From Microcella putealis (GTDB taxonomy: Bacteria; Actinomycetota; Actinomycetes; Actinomycetales; Microbacteriaceae): DNA of 64,000 bases. Under the pieces are notes generated by a model. The model was not told where the DNA came from and did not search any database. It saw only the letters and a program-made list of their open reading frames with translations. The stretch spans positions 1-64,000 of the forward strand of contig NZ_SGWW01000001.1 in assembly GCF_004216575.1 (NCBI RefSeq), given 5' to 3'. The position numbers and the translations under genes were made by a program. Every line of letters starts with the position of its first letter. Position 1 is the first letter of the stretch. Below, piece after piece: positions 35,402 through 43,987 of this stretch.

Positions 35402-36859
35402 ATGAGACGAGCAAAGATCGTCGCGACCCTCGGGCCGGCGACGTCGAGCTACGAGAACATTCGCGCCATCATCGAGGCGGGCGTCAACGTCGCCCGTATG
35501 AACCTCAGCCACGGCACCTACGCCGTGCATGAAGAGGTCTACCGCAACGTGCGCCAGGCCGCGGCCGACGCGGGCCGCCCGGTCGCCGTGCTCGTCGACC
35601 TGCAGGGCCCGAAGATCCGCCTGGGCAAGTTCGCGAACGGCCCGCACGAACTGGCCGAGGGCGACATCTTCACGATCACGACCGAAGAGGTAGAAGGCAC
35701 GAAAGAGCTCGTCGGCACGACCTTCACGGGGCTGCCGGCCGACGTGAAGCCCGGCGACTTCCTGCTCATCGACGACGGCAAGGTCAAGGTGCGCGTCATC
35801 GACACCGACGGCGTGCGCGTGCGCACCGAGGTCGTCGTCGCCGGCCCCGTGTCGAACAACAAGGGCATCAACCTGCCGGGCGTCGCGGTCAACGTCCCCG
35901 CCCTGTCGGAGAAAGACGAAGACGACCTGCGCTGGGGCCTGAAGCTCGGCGCCGACTACATCGCCCTGTCGTTCGTCCGCAACGCTGACGATGTGAACCG
36001 CGTGCACGAGATCATGCGCGAAGAGGGGCGCTTCATCCCCGTCATCGCGAAGATCGAGAAGCCGCAGGCAGTTGACGCGCTCGAGGGCATTGTTGACGCG
36101 TTCGACGGCATCATGGTCGCCCGCGGTGACCTCGGCGTCGAGCTTCCGCTCGAGGCCGTGCCGATTGTGCAGAAGCGCGCGGTTGAACTCGCCCGCCGCA
36201 TGGCGAAGCCGGTCATCGTCGCCACGCAGATGCTCGAGTCGATGATCTCGAGCCCCATCCCGACCCGCGCCGAGACCTCGGACGTCGCGAACGCTGTGCT
36301 CGACGGCGCCGACGCGGTCATGCTGTCGGGCGAAACGAGCGTCGGCGAGTTCCCCGTCATCACGGTCTCGACCATGGCGCGCATCGTCGACTCGACCGAG
36401 GAGCACGGCCTCGAGCGCATTCCTCCGCTCGGCACGAAGCCGCGCACCCAGGGCGGCGCCATCACGCTGGCTGCCGCTGAGGTGGCCGACTTCGTCGACG
36501 CGAAGTTCGTGTGCGTGTTCACCGAGTCGGGTGATTCGGCACGCCGCATGAGCCGCCTGCGTTTCCGGATTCCTATGAAGGCCTTCACGCCCGATGAGGC
36601 GATCCAGCGCCGCATGGCGCTCACCTGGGGCATCGAGTCGTTCCTCGTCAAGCGCGTCACCCACACCGACGCCATGTACCGCCAGGTCGACGAGGCGCTC
36701 CTCGGCAACAACCTCGCGGTCAAGGGCGACAAGGTCGTCGTGATCTCGGGTTCGCCCCCCGGAATCCCGGGCGGCACGAACGACATTCGCGTGCACACCG
36801 TCGGCGACACGATCGGCACTGAGCTGCCGGCGTGGCTGGCCGGCGCGAGCGTCGAATAG
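35402..36859 (+). CDS. pyk: Pyruvate kinase
   Basis: The 485-residue enzyme makes pyruvate and ATP from PEP. Motifs: AKIVATLGPATSS, RMNLSHG, the active-site IAKIEKPQAVDAL, MVARGDLGVELP, MLSGETSVGEFP and the C-terminal VVVISGSPPGIPGGTND. AAGGA lies 5 nt before the ATG. The last 44 codons, stop and terminator recur 1122 bp downstream. The copy here is complete and in frame. Confidence 0.97.
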   Translation: MRRAKIVATLGPATSSYENIRAIIEAGVNVARMNLSHGTYAVHEEVYRNVRQAAADAGRPVAVLVDLQGPKIRLGKFANGPHELAEGDIFTITTEEVEGTKELVGTTFTGLPADVKPGDFLLIDDGKVKVRVIDTDGVRVRTEVVVAGPVSNNKGINLPGVAVNVPALSEKDEDDLRWGLKLGADYIALSFVRNADDVNRVHEIMREEGRFIPVIAKIEKPQAVDALEGIVDAFDGIMVARGDLGVELPLEAVPIVQKRAVELARRMAKPVIVATQMLESMISSPIPTRAETSDVANAVLDGADAVMLSGETSVGEFPVITVSTMARIVDSTEEHGLERIPPLGTKPRTQGGAITLAAAEVADFVDAKFVCVFTESGDSARRMSRLRFRIPMKAFTPDEAIQRRMALTWGIESFLVKRVTHTDAMYRQVDEALLGNNLAVKGDKVVVISGSPPGIPGGTNDIRVHTVGDTIGTELPAWLAGASVE

Positions 36860-36923
36860 CCGCCCCGCGCATCCGATACACGAAACGGCCCCGACCAGCG
36901 CCTTCCGGCGCGGTCGGGGCCGT
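36725..36923 (+). repeat. Direct repeat, left copy (pyk 3' end plus terminator)
   Basis: This 199-bp stretch aligns without gaps to 37847-38045 at a constant offset of 1122 bp, with about 13 mismatches by eye (about 93% identity). It covers the last 44 codons of pyk, the TAG and the terminator. Confidence 0.95.
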
Positions 36924-36924
36924 T
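36884..36924 (+). terminator. pyk terminator
   Basis: AACGGCCCCGACC (36884-36896) pairs perfectly over 13 bp with GGTCGGGGCCGTT (36912-36924). The loop holds a further GCGCC/GGCGC stem. Confidence 0.9.
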
Positions 36925-37041
36925 GCTCGGTCAGCCGCTTGAGAGCATCTGGACTCGCCGCCCTCGTTCGGGGGGTTGTGTCTTGGGGGTCCGCCTGTTT
37001 GCGTTGAGCGAGAGTCAGTATTGGAGAGAGGCGTGACACGA

Positions 37042-37662
37042 ATGATTAGCGACGGCGAACCGGGCATTCCCGAAACTCCGGCCAGACATGATGAAGTTGG
37101 CCCACCGTCGGAACTCTCAGAAACAGATGGGCAGAGAAGTGATGGCGGTGGAGTCCATCCCGGTCACTCCCGCAGCCGTAGGGCTCTCGTTGTTGCAGTG
37201 GCAGTGGGATCAGTCGTAGCGGCGGGCGCCATTGGCTTCGCCGCGTGGCAATTGATTCAACCTTCAAAGCTCGAACTCGTCCATGAGGCCTGCGCGGGCA
37301 CAAACTCGTTGCGTGGTCTCGGCGAAGAGGCTAACCCGGAACAGCCGGAGGAAGAAGATTCCGACTCCCTGGCTGCTGTCGAAGAAGCGTTCGGCAAATA
37401 CCTCGAGGGAGTCGTTTCAATCGAGGATGATGGCAGTACTTTGCTTGTTCAGACGCAATCGGCTGATGATGACCCGCTCGGCGTCGGCACGCTTGCGCTT
37501 GACTGCGTCAACGAGAAACTTGCTGTTCCAACCTGGGTTCAAGAGAGCATTTCGTCGACGCGCGCCTTGGACGGCAGGCAAACAGCGGACTGGGATGGAT
37601 ACAGTGCACAATGGGGCTACCACCCAGATAACGGGCTCAACTTGATCATCCTCAGCAAGTAG
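37042..37662 (+). CDS. Membrane-anchored protein of unknown function in the pyk insertion
   Basis: I do not recognise this 206-residue protein. It has a polar, acidic cytoplasmic segment (1-46), a basic HSRSRR cluster, one transmembrane helix (about 49-71) and an extracytoplasmic domain (72-206) with two cysteines (near 84 and 154), an acidic EQPEEEDSD stretch and a C-terminal TRALDGRQTADWDGYSAQW segment. The ATG has GGAGAGAGG 10 nt upstream; in-frame GTG 37033 is a weaker option. Its codon use is visibly less GC-rich than its neighbours (many GAT, GAA, CAA and TTG codons), and it lies between two copies of the pyk 3' end, so it was probably acquired by transfer. Confidence 0.65.
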   Translation: MISDGEPGIPETPARHDEVGPPSELSETDGQRSDGGGVHPGHSRSRRALVVAVAVGSVVAAGAIGFAAWQLIQPSKLELVHEACAGTNSLRGLGEEANPEQPEEEDSDSLAAVEEAFGKYLEGVVSIEDDGSTLLVQTQSADDDPLGVGTLALDCVNEKLAVPTWVQESISSTRALDGRQTADWDGYSAQWGYHPDNGLNLIILSK

Positions 37663-37846
37663 GGCGAACATGGTTCGGGGTTGACGCGAATTCATGCGAC
37701 GCGCGAACATCTACGACTTTCGAGTATGTACTGACGTGGATGTTGCTGGTTGTGGGACTACTGGATCCGGAATCCGCTGAATGCCGATGGCCGTTGCGGC
37801 TGAACGTTCCTCGCTCGCGCGCCTCCGATGGAAACGGCATTCTGAC
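37663..37846. other. Non-coding segment of the pyk insertion
   Basis: No gene is supported in these 184 bp. Visible features are a repeated GCGAACAT and an 8-bp inverted repeat, GAATGCCG (37779-37786) and CGGCATTC (37835-37842), whose right arm ends 4 bp before the right pyk repeat. No integrase or transposase remnant was found. Confidence 0.5.
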
Positions 37847-37981
37847 GGCGACAAGGTCGTCGTGATCTCGGGTTCGCCCCCCGGAATCCCGGGCGGCACG
37901 AACGACATTCGGGTGCACACCGTCGGCTACACGATCGGTACTGAGCTGCCGGCGTGGCTGGCGGGCGCGAGCGTCGAGTAG
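37847..37981 (+). pseudogene. Duplicated pyk 3' fragment
   Basis: Forty-four codons (GDKVVVISG to AGASVE) plus TAG reproduce the C-terminus of pyruvate kinase. There are five coding differences from the complete gene: four are synonymous and one changes Asp to Tyr. The bias to silent changes suggests this copy evolved under selection as part of a functional pyk before becoming a remnant. It has no start or ribosome site of its own. Confidence 0.9.
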
Positions 37982-38006
37982 CCGCCCCACGCATCCGCCA
38001 CACGAA

Positions 38007-38045
38007 ACGGCCCCGATGAGCGCCTTGCGGCGCGGGCGGGGCCGT
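38007..38045 (+). terminator. Second copy of the pyk terminator
   Basis: The outer ACGGCCCCG/CGGGGCCGT stem (9 bp) and the inner GCGCC/GGCGC stem are kept, although several bases differ from the first copy. The hairpin therefore remains functional in shape. Confidence 0.85.
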
Positions 38046-38100
38046 CCTCGTTTGTGGGCGGTGGCATCTATCGGTCGGTCGCGTCATGTAGCGTCTGAGG

Positions 38101-38349
38101 ATGCCTCCGATTCGCCCTCCACGTGACGTGCTCCACCGCGCCGCATTTGTCGGTGCAGGTGCGGTGCTCGTGGGAGCCTTCACGGCGTGGCTCGCGCTCC
38201 GTCAGTCCGACGCAATTCGGTCCGCGGTCGGGATGGACACCGCGCTGGGCTGGGCGCTGCAGATCATCGCCTACCTCGTGCTCATGACGGGTGTGGCGTC
38301 GATCGCCCGCGGCGTGTTTAGCCGAAGCACGGACGAGCCGAGCAACTGA
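38101..38349 (+). CDS. Small two-helix membrane protein, hypothetical
   Basis: The 82-residue protein has two hydrophobic helices (about residues 12-32 and 46-67) and short polar ends. I do not recognise a family. TAGCGT (38089-38094) lies 6 nt before the ATG, the leaderless arrangement common in this window; there is no spaced Shine-Dalgarno. In-frame GTG 38128 is an alternative start. It lies just outside the pyk duplication and its GC-rich codon use resembles the core genes. Confidence 0.55.
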   Translation: MPPIRPPRDVLHRAAFVGAGAVLVGAFTAWLALRQSDAIRSAVGMDTALGWALQIIAYLVLMTGVASIARGVFSRSTDEPSN

Positions 38350-38375
38350 TTCTCATCCCTAGGGGGTGTTGTGAG

Positions 38376-38458
38376 TACCGGCTGTGGGACTCGAACCCAC
38401 ACGCCCTTTCGGACAACGCATTTTGAGTGCGTCGCGTCTACCATTCCGCCAAGCCGGC
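38376..38458 (-). tRNA. tRNA-Leu (anticodon CAA)
   Basis: On the minus strand GCCGGCT pairs with AGCCGGT as acceptor stem. The anticodon arm is ACGCA-CTCAAAA-TGCGT, giving anticodon CAA. A long variable arm (GTCCGAAAGGGC) identifies leucine (class II). The T arm is GTGGG-TTCGAGT-CCCAC. Length 83 nt; CCA is not encoded. It reads the codon UUG. Confidence 0.95.
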
Positions 38459-38498
38459 TCGCGGGCTCGTCGCCGATGCCCGCTGCTCGACCATACCG

Positions 38499-38504
38499 TA
38501 GGCT
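38499..38504 (+). promoter_or_regulatory. -10 element of the ANTAR regulator (leaderless)
   Basis: TAGGCT ends 7 nt before GTG 38512. No Shine-Dalgarno is present. Confidence 0.5.
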
Positions 38505-38511
38505 TCTCGAC

Positions 38512-39141
38512 GTGAGTGAGCAGGAGCAGACCAACACCGCCCCCCGCCGTGTCGTCGTCGCAGAAGACGAGTCGTTGATCCGTATGGACATCGTCGAGAT
38601 CCTGCGCGACAACGGTTACGACGTCGTCGCCGACGTCGGCGACGGCGAGGCCGCTGTGGAGGTCGCCACCGAGCTGCGCCCCGACGTCGTCGTGATGGAC
38701 GTGCGCATGCCGAAGCTCGACGGCATTGAGGCCGCAAAGCGCCTCAGCGAGAACCACATTGCGCCTGTCGTGCTGCTGACGGCCTTCAGCCAGAAAGAGC
38801 TGGTCGAGCAGGCGAGCGAGGCCGGTGCCCTCGCCTACGTCGTGAAGCCCTTCACGCAAAACGACCTGCTGCCGGCGATCGAGATTGCTCTCAGCCGCTA
38901 CCAGCAGATCCTGACTCTCGAAGCCGAGATCGCTGACATGGCCGAGCGCTTCGAGACGCGCAAGCTCGTCGACCGCGCGAAGGGGCTGCTCAACGAGCGC
39001 ATGGGCCTCACTGAGCCCGAGGCGTTCCGCTGGATCCAGAAGGCGTCGATGGACCGTCGCACCACGATGCAGGCGGTCGCCCAGGCGATCATCGATCAGC
39101 TCGCGCCGAAGAAAGACGCGAAGAGCGGCGACGAGAAGTAG
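38512..39141 (+). CDS. PdtaR-like response regulator with ANTAR domain
   Basis: The 209-residue protein has a receiver domain (residues about 16-130) with acidic VVAEDES, phospho-acceptor aspartate in VVMDVRMPKLDG, LLTAFS and VVKPF. An ANTAR RNA-binding domain follows (about 145-200), with KGLLNERMGLTEPEAFRWIQKASM. It resembles M. tuberculosis PdtaR (Rv1626), which sits near polA and rpsA too and acts as an RNA-binding antiterminator. Its kinase is not in the window. GTG 38512 is chosen for homology and the -10 position; the frame upstream runs antisense to tRNA-Leu. Confidence 0.88.
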   Translation: MSEQEQTNTAPRRVVVAEDESLIRMDIVEILRDNGYDVVADVGDGEAAVEVATELRPDVVVMDVRMPKLDGIEAAKRLSENHIAPVVLLTAFSQKELVEQASEAGALAYVVKPFTQNDLLPAIEIALSRYQQILTLEAEIADMAERFETRKLVDRAKGLLNERMGLTEPEAFRWIQKASMDRRTTMQAVAQAIIDQLAPKKDAKSGDEK

Positions 39142-39150
39142 CTTGCCCCG

Positions 39151-39576
39151 CTAGCGGTCGCGCAGCATGTTCGTCATGCGCACGGTCGAGAGTCGGCGGC
39201 CCTCGTCGTCACGAATGACGATCTCGTGCGTTGCCAGGGTGCGGCCGAGCACGAGCGCCGTGCAGGTGCCGGTCACGACACCGCTCGTCACCGAGCGCGA
39301 GTGCGTTGCATTGATCTCGATGCCGACGGCGTAGCGGCCGGGCCCGGCGTGAATGGCCGAGGAGATCGATCCGAGGCTTTCGCCGAGCACCACGTGGGCG
39401 CCGCCGTGCAGCAGGCCGATGACCTGCGTGTTGCCCTCGACGGGCATGGTCGCGACGGATTTCTCGGCCGAGAGCTCGAGAAACTCGATGCCCATCTTCT
39501 GGGTGAGCGCCCCACCGCCCGATTCGACGAGGCGGGCCACGAGCTCCGGGTCGAGGTCATCGGGGATGCGCGTCAC
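39151..39576 (-). CDS. PaaI-type hotdog-fold thioesterase
   Basis: The 141-residue protein has the hotdog core with GLLHGGAHVVLGESLGS (about residues 50-66), where the HGG turn and acidic residue form the family active site, and the C-terminal RRLSTVRMTNML strand. It probably hydrolyses acyl- or aryl-CoA thioesters. The start is GTG at 39576 with GAGGAG upstream. The longer frame to 39936 overprints polA and is not real. It diverges from polA with 66 bp between the starts. Confidence 0.85.
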   Translation of the reverse strand: MTRIPDDLDPELVARLVESGGGALTQKMGIEFLELSAEKSVATMPVEGNTQVIGLLHGGAHVVLGESLGSISSAIHAGPGRYAVGIEINATHSRSVTSGVVTGTCTALVLGRTLATHEIVIRDDEGRRLSTVRMTNMLRDR

Positions 39577-39629
39577 GGGTTCTCCTCGCGGGCGTCGGGC
39601 GGTCTCGGTGCCGCGTCGGCGCGCGCCGT

Positions 39630-39635
39630 TAGGCT
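39630..39635 (+). promoter_or_regulatory. -10 element of polA (leaderless)
   Basis: TAGGCT ends 7 nt before GTG 39643. Confidence 0.5.
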
Positions 39636-39642
39636 GGCGGGC

Positions 39643-42303
39643 GTGACGGACTCCGCAAAGCCTACTCTGCTCATTGTCGACGGCCATTCGCTGGCATTCC
39701 GGGCCTTCTACGCCCTGCCGGTCGACAGCTTCGTCACGCGTGACGGGCAGCACACGAACGCCATCCACGGCTTCATCTCGATGTTCCTGGGGCTGCTCGC
39801 GAAAGAGAAGCCGACGCACGTGGCGGTGGCGTTCGACATCTCGCGCCACTCGTTCCGCACCCGCGAGTACCCCGAATACAAGGGCACCCGCGGCGAAACG
39901 CCGCCCGAGTTCGTCGGTCAGGTGCCGCTCTTGCAAGAGGCCCTCGCGGCAATGAGCGTGACGACGATCACGAAAGAAGACTTCGAGGCCGACGACATCC
40001 TCGCCACCCTCGCGTACCAGGGCTCCGAGCAGGGCTTCGACGTGCTCGTCGTCTCCGGCGACCGCGACACGATTCAGCTCGTCAACGAACGGGTCACCCT
40101 GCTCTACCCGAACGCCCGCGGCGTCAGCGAGCTGAAGCGGTACGACCCCGACGCGGTGCGCGAGCGCTACGGCGTAGGCCCCGAGCAGTACCCCGAGATC
40201 GCGGCTCTGGTCGGCGAGACGAGCGACAACCTGCCGGGCGTCGACAAGGTGGGCGAGAAGACCGCGGTGAAGTGGATCACGCAGTACGGCTCACTCGAGG
40301 CCTTGCTCGAGCACGCCGACGAGATTAAGGGCGTCGTCGGCAACAACCTCCGTGAGCAGCGCGACCGGGCCGAGCGCAACCGTCGTCTCAATCGCCTGGT
40401 CACCGATGTCGAGCTGCCGGTCGGGCCCGCCGACCTCGAACGCAAGCCGATGGACGTTCCGGCCGTCAAGAGCGTCTTCGAGCGCCTGCAGTTCCGCACC
40501 CTCACCGAGCGCGTGCTGAAGATCGCTGCAGCCGAGGGCGCCGACATGGGCGACGCCGCCGACCCGGCGGCCGCCGCCCGCGACGCGGCCCCCGCCGTGC
40601 GCACCCTCGTCGACGAGGAGCTCGCCGCGTGGCTCCGCGCGAACGCAACAGGCGAAGTCGCCGTCGTCGTCGAGTCGGACACCGAGGCGCTGCGGGCGAT
40701 CGGGCTCGCCACCGCGAGCGAGACCGTTCAGGTGAACTGGGCTGCTCACCGCCCTGACTACGCCGCGCTCGAAGAGTGGCTCGCGGGCGACAGCCCCAAG
40801 GTCGTCGCCGACGCGAAGCAGCTCACGGCGGTCCTCGACCGCGACGGGATGCGCGTGGCCGGCATCGTGTGGGATGCGAAGCTCGCCGCGTGGCTGCGTG
40901 CCCCCGGCACGCGCACCGCAAACCTCGCCGAAATCGTCGACGATGTGCTCGGCGAGACGCTGCCGCAGGCCGACCCCAACCAGTTGCTTCCCGACACCGA
41001 GGCTGTTCCCGCCGCGACGAGCGCCTGGTATTTGCTGCGCGTGGCCGAGGCGCAGCGTGCGCGTCTCGACGACGGTTCGACCCGCGTGCTGACCGACATC
41101 GAGGTGCCCCTCGCGCCGGTGCTGTCGCGCATGGAGTCGATCGGTGTCGCCGTCGATCGCGATGGGCTGCAGTCGCTGCGCACCGAGCTCTCCGAGACGG
41201 CGGCCGGCCTCGCGGAGCGCGCCTTCGCCGAGATTGGCCGCGAGGTGAACCTCGGCTCGCCGAAGCAGCTGCAGCAGGTGCTGTTCGACGAGCTTGGCAT
41301 GCCGAAGACGCGCGCCACGAAGACCGGGTACTCGACCGACGCGGCGTCGCTCGCCGATCTGCAGGCGAAGCACCCGCATCCGTTCCTCGGCATTCTGCTC
41401 GAGCACCGTGACGCGACGAAGCTCGGCCAGATCGTCGAGAGCCTCGACAAGGCGGTGCGCGCGGACGGTCGCATCCACACCACCTACGAGCAGACCGGCA
41501 CCTCGACCGGTCGCGTGTCGTCGACCGACCCGAACCTGCAGAACATTCCGGTGCGCACCGAGGTGGGCCACCGCATCCGGGCCGCGTTTGTTGCCGGCGA
41601 CGGCTTCGAGAGCCTGCTCACCGCCGACTACTCGCAGATCGAGATGCGCATCATGGCGCACCTCTCGGGTGACGCGGGGCTGATCGAGGCGTTCCGCTCG
41701 GGCGAAGACCTGCACCGCTTCGTCGGCGCCCGCATCTTCGGCGTCGAACCCGCCGAGGTGACGGCCGAGATGCGCACCAAGGTCAAGGCGATGAGCTACG
41801 GCCTGGCCTACGGGCTCAGCGCCTTTGGCCTGAGCAAGCAGCTCGGCATCGAAACGGCCGAGGCAAAGCAACTGATGAGTGACTACTTCGCGCGCTTCGG
41901 TGCGGTGCGTGACTACCTGCGCAGCGTCGTCGAGACGGCGCGCGGCACGGGCTACACCGAGACGATCTTCGGCCGCCGTCGGCCCTTCGGCGACCTCAAC
42001 TCGCCCAATCGGGTGCTGCGCGAGAATGCCGAGCGTGCGGCCTTGAACGCGCCGATTCAGGGCACGGCTGCCGACATCATCAAGATCGCGATGCTGGGGG
42101 TCGCCGACGATCTGCGCGAGCGCGGCCTGCAGTCGCGGCTGTTGCTGCAGGTTCACGATGAGCTCGTGTTCGAGGTCGCGGCGGGGGAGCGCGACGAGCT
42201 CGAGCAACTCGTCCGTGACCGCATGGGCGGTGCCGCTGAGCTGTCGGTTCCGCTCGACGTGCAGGTGGGAGTGGGTCAGAACTGGGACGAGGCCGCGCAC
42301 TAG
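39643..42303 (+). CDS. polA: DNA polymerase I
   Basis: The 886-residue protein has an intact N-terminal 5' nuclease domain (LLIVDGHSLAFRAFYAL, SGDRDTIQLV, GVGEKTA-type helix-hairpin-helix). The middle domain (about 330-500) lacks the DxE exonuclease residues, so proofreading is probably absent, as in other actinobacterial PolA. The polymerase domain has TGRVSSTDPNLQNIP, ADYSQIEMRIMAHLSGD and QVHDELVFEV. GTG 39643 lies behind the -10 element; the upstream frame is antisense to the thioesterase. Confidence 0.95.
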   Translation: MTDSAKPTLLIVDGHSLAFRAFYALPVDSFVTRDGQHTNAIHGFISMFLGLLAKEKPTHVAVAFDISRHSFRTREYPEYKGTRGETPPEFVGQVPLLQEALAAMSVTTITKEDFEADDILATLAYQGSEQGFDVLVVSGDRDTIQLVNERVTLLYPNARGVSELKRYDPDAVRERYGVGPEQYPEIAALVGETSDNLPGVDKVGEKTAVKWITQYGSLEALLEHADEIKGVVGNNLREQRDRAERNRRLNRLVTDVELPVGPADLERKPMDVPAVKSVFERLQFRTLTERVLKIAAAEGADMGDAADPAAAARDAAPAVRTLVDEELAAWLRANATGEVAVVVESDTEALRAIGLATASETVQVNWAAHRPDYAALEEWLAGDSPKVVADAKQLTAVLDRDGMRVAGIVWDAKLAAWLRAPGTRTANLAEIVDDVLGETLPQADPNQLLPDTEAVPAATSAWYLLRVAEAQRARLDDGSTRVLTDIEVPLAPVLSRMESIGVAVDRDGLQSLRTELSETAAGLAERAFAEIGREVNLGSPKQLQQVLFDELGMPKTRATKTGYSTDAASLADLQAKHPHPFLGILLEHRDATKLGQIVESLDKAVRADGRIHTTYEQTGTSTGRVSSTDPNLQNIPVRTEVGHRIRAAFVAGDGFESLLTADYSQIEMRIMAHLSGDAGLIEAFRSGEDLHRFVGARIFGVEPAEVTAEMRTKVKAMSYGLAYGLSAFGLSKQLGIETAEAKQLMSDYFARFGAVRDYLRSVVETARGTGYTETIFGRRRPFGDLNSPNRVLRENAERAALNAPIQGTAADIIKIAMLGVADDLRERGLQSRLLLQVHDELVFEVAAGERDELEQLVRDRMGGAAELSVPLDVQVGVGQNWDEAAH

Positions 42304-42313
42304 GCTCAACCGC

Positions 42314-43987
42314 ATGACCGAGAGCACTGGCGCTCACGAAGCGCGCACCCCCACTGAGATTGACCGCATTGCCGAAGACTGGGTTGACACGCTCGTCACC
42401 CTGAGCCCCGAGCTCGCCACCTACATTGGCGCCGACGGCAAGCTTGACGAGTACAGCGACTACTCGCCGGCGGGCCTCGAGGCGACCAAGCAGGCCGCGC
42501 GGGCAACGCTTGCGGCACTGGAGGCGGCCACCCCCGTCGACGACACTGACCGCGTCACGAAGGTCGACCTGTCGGCCGAGATCCAATTGCAACTCGATCT
42601 GGATGCGGCGGGCTGGGATGCGCGCGATCTGAACGTCCTCGCCTCGCCCGCCCAGGGCATCCGCGAAATTTACGACCTCATGCCCACGGCGACGGAAGAC
42701 GACTGGGCGACCATCTCGCGCAAGCTGACCCGAGTCGCCGGTGCCCTTGAGGGCTACGCCGAGACGCTGCGTCACGGCATCGCGTCGGGCAACACCCCTG
42801 CCATCCGTCAGGTGCGCGAGGTGCTCACCCAGGTGCGCACGAACGCCGCCGCCGACGGCTTCTTCCATGAACTCGCAACGAGCGCCGAGGTGTCAGACGC
42901 GCTGAAGGCCGACCTGGCCGAGGGTGCGCGCCAAGCTGCCGAGGGCTACGCCCGCTTCGGCGACTTCCTCGAGAACGAGCTGGCCCCCGCCGCGCGCGCG
43001 GACGACGCGGTGGGGCGCGAGCTCTACCAGCTGCTGTCGCGCCGCTTCCTCGGCGCCACGATCGACCTCGACGAGACGTACGAGTGGGGCATCGAAGAAC
43101 TGCAGCGCATGGTCGACGAGCAGACGCGCATCGCCGACCAGATCCTGCCGGGCGCGAGCGTCGAAGAGGCGATCGCCCACCTCGAGAAGGACGAGTCGCG
43201 CAAGCTTCGCGGCCGCGACGCGCTGCAGGCGTGGATGCAGCAGCTGAGCGACACCGCGGTCGACGAGCTGTCGCGCACCCACTTCGACATTCCCGACCCC
43301 GTCAAGAAGCTCGAGTGCATGATCGCCCCGACCCCGGGCGGCGCGATCTACTACACGGGCCCGACCGACGATTTTTCGCGCCCCGGCCGCATGTGGTGGT
43401 CGATCCCCGAGGGTGTCGACGAGTTCGACACCTGGCGTGAGACGACCACGGTCTACCACGAGGGCGTCCCGGGTCACCACCTGCAGATCGGTCAGGCTGT
43501 CTACAACCGCGCGCAGCTGAACTCGTGGCGACGCCTGCTCGCCGGCACAAGTGGCCACGCCGAGGGCTGGGCGCTGTACGCCGAGCGTCTGATGGAGGAG
43601 CTCGGCTACCTCGACGACCCGGCCGACCGCCTCGGCATGCTCGACGGCCAGCGCATGCGGGCCGCCCGCGTCGTGCTCGACATCGGCGTGCACCTCGGCA
43701 AGATCCACCCCGAGACGGGCAAGGTCTGGACGAGCGAGGACGCCTTCGCGTTCATGCGCAAGAACGTCAACATGAACGACGGCTTCGTGAACTTCGAGGT
43801 CAACCGCTACCTCGGCTGGCCTGGGCAGGCGCCGTCGTACAAGGTCGGCCAGCGCATCTGGGAGCAGCTGCGCGCCGAGGTGAAGGTGCGCGAGGGTGCC
43901 GCCTACAGCGACAAGGCGTTCCACAAGCGCGCGCTCGACATCGGCGGCGTCGGCCTCGACACGCTGAAGACCGCTCTACTCGGGTGA
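42314..43987 (+). CDS. DUF885 zinc-metallohydrolase-like protein
   Basis: The 557-residue protein is of the DUF885 family. The HEGVPGHHLQ motif (about residues 381-390) with the downstream SGHAEGWALYAERL glutamate resembles a gluzincin metallopeptidase site. No signal peptide is seen, so it is probably cytoplasmic; the substrate is unknown. TAGGCT (42301-42306), which includes the polA stop codon, stands 7 nt before the ATG with no Shine-Dalgarno. It overlaps the next gene by GTGA. Confidence 0.85.
   Translation: MTESTGAHEARTPTEIDRIAEDWVDTLVTLSPELATYIGADGKLDEYSDYSPAGLEATKQAARATLAALEAATPVDDTDRVTKVDLSAEIQLQLDLDAAGWDARDLNVLASPAQGIREIYDLMPTATEDDWATISRKLTRVAGALEGYAETLRHGIASGNTPAIRQVREVLTQVRTNAAADGFFHELATSAEVSDALKADLAEGARQAAEGYARFGDFLENELAPAARADDAVGRELYQLLSRRFLGATIDLDETYEWGIEELQRMVDEQTRIADQILPGASVEEAIAHLEKDESRKLRGRDALQAWMQQLSDTAVDELSRTHFDIPDPVKKLECMIAPTPGGAIYYTGPTDDFSRPGRMWWSIPEGVDEFDTWRETTTVYHEGVPGHHLQIGQAVYNRAQLNSWRRLLAGTSGHAEGWALYAERLMEELGYLDDPADRLGMLDGQRMRAARVVLDIGVHLGKIHPETGKVWTSEDAFAFMRKNVNMNDGFVNFEVNRYLGWPGQAPSYKVGQRIWEQLRAEVKVREGAAYSDKAFHKRALDIGGVGLDTLKTALLG

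Larger units (their letters stand above)
37847..38045 (+). repeat. Direct repeat, right copy (pyk 3' end plus terminator)
   Basis: Partner of 36725-36923. Similarity begins abruptly at GGCGACAAGG and fades after the terminator. Confidence 0.95.

Noticed and set aside
37781..37981. A 66-residue gene in the pyk insertion
   Set aside because: Its C-terminal 44 codons are the duplicated pyk end and the front 22 are non-conserved read-in without a ribosome site. Treated as a pseudogene fragment.
38376..38458. tRNA-Leu as the integration site of the nearby segment
   Set aside because: No second copy of the tRNA 3' end was found in the window. The duplicated sequence is the pyk end, not the tRNA.
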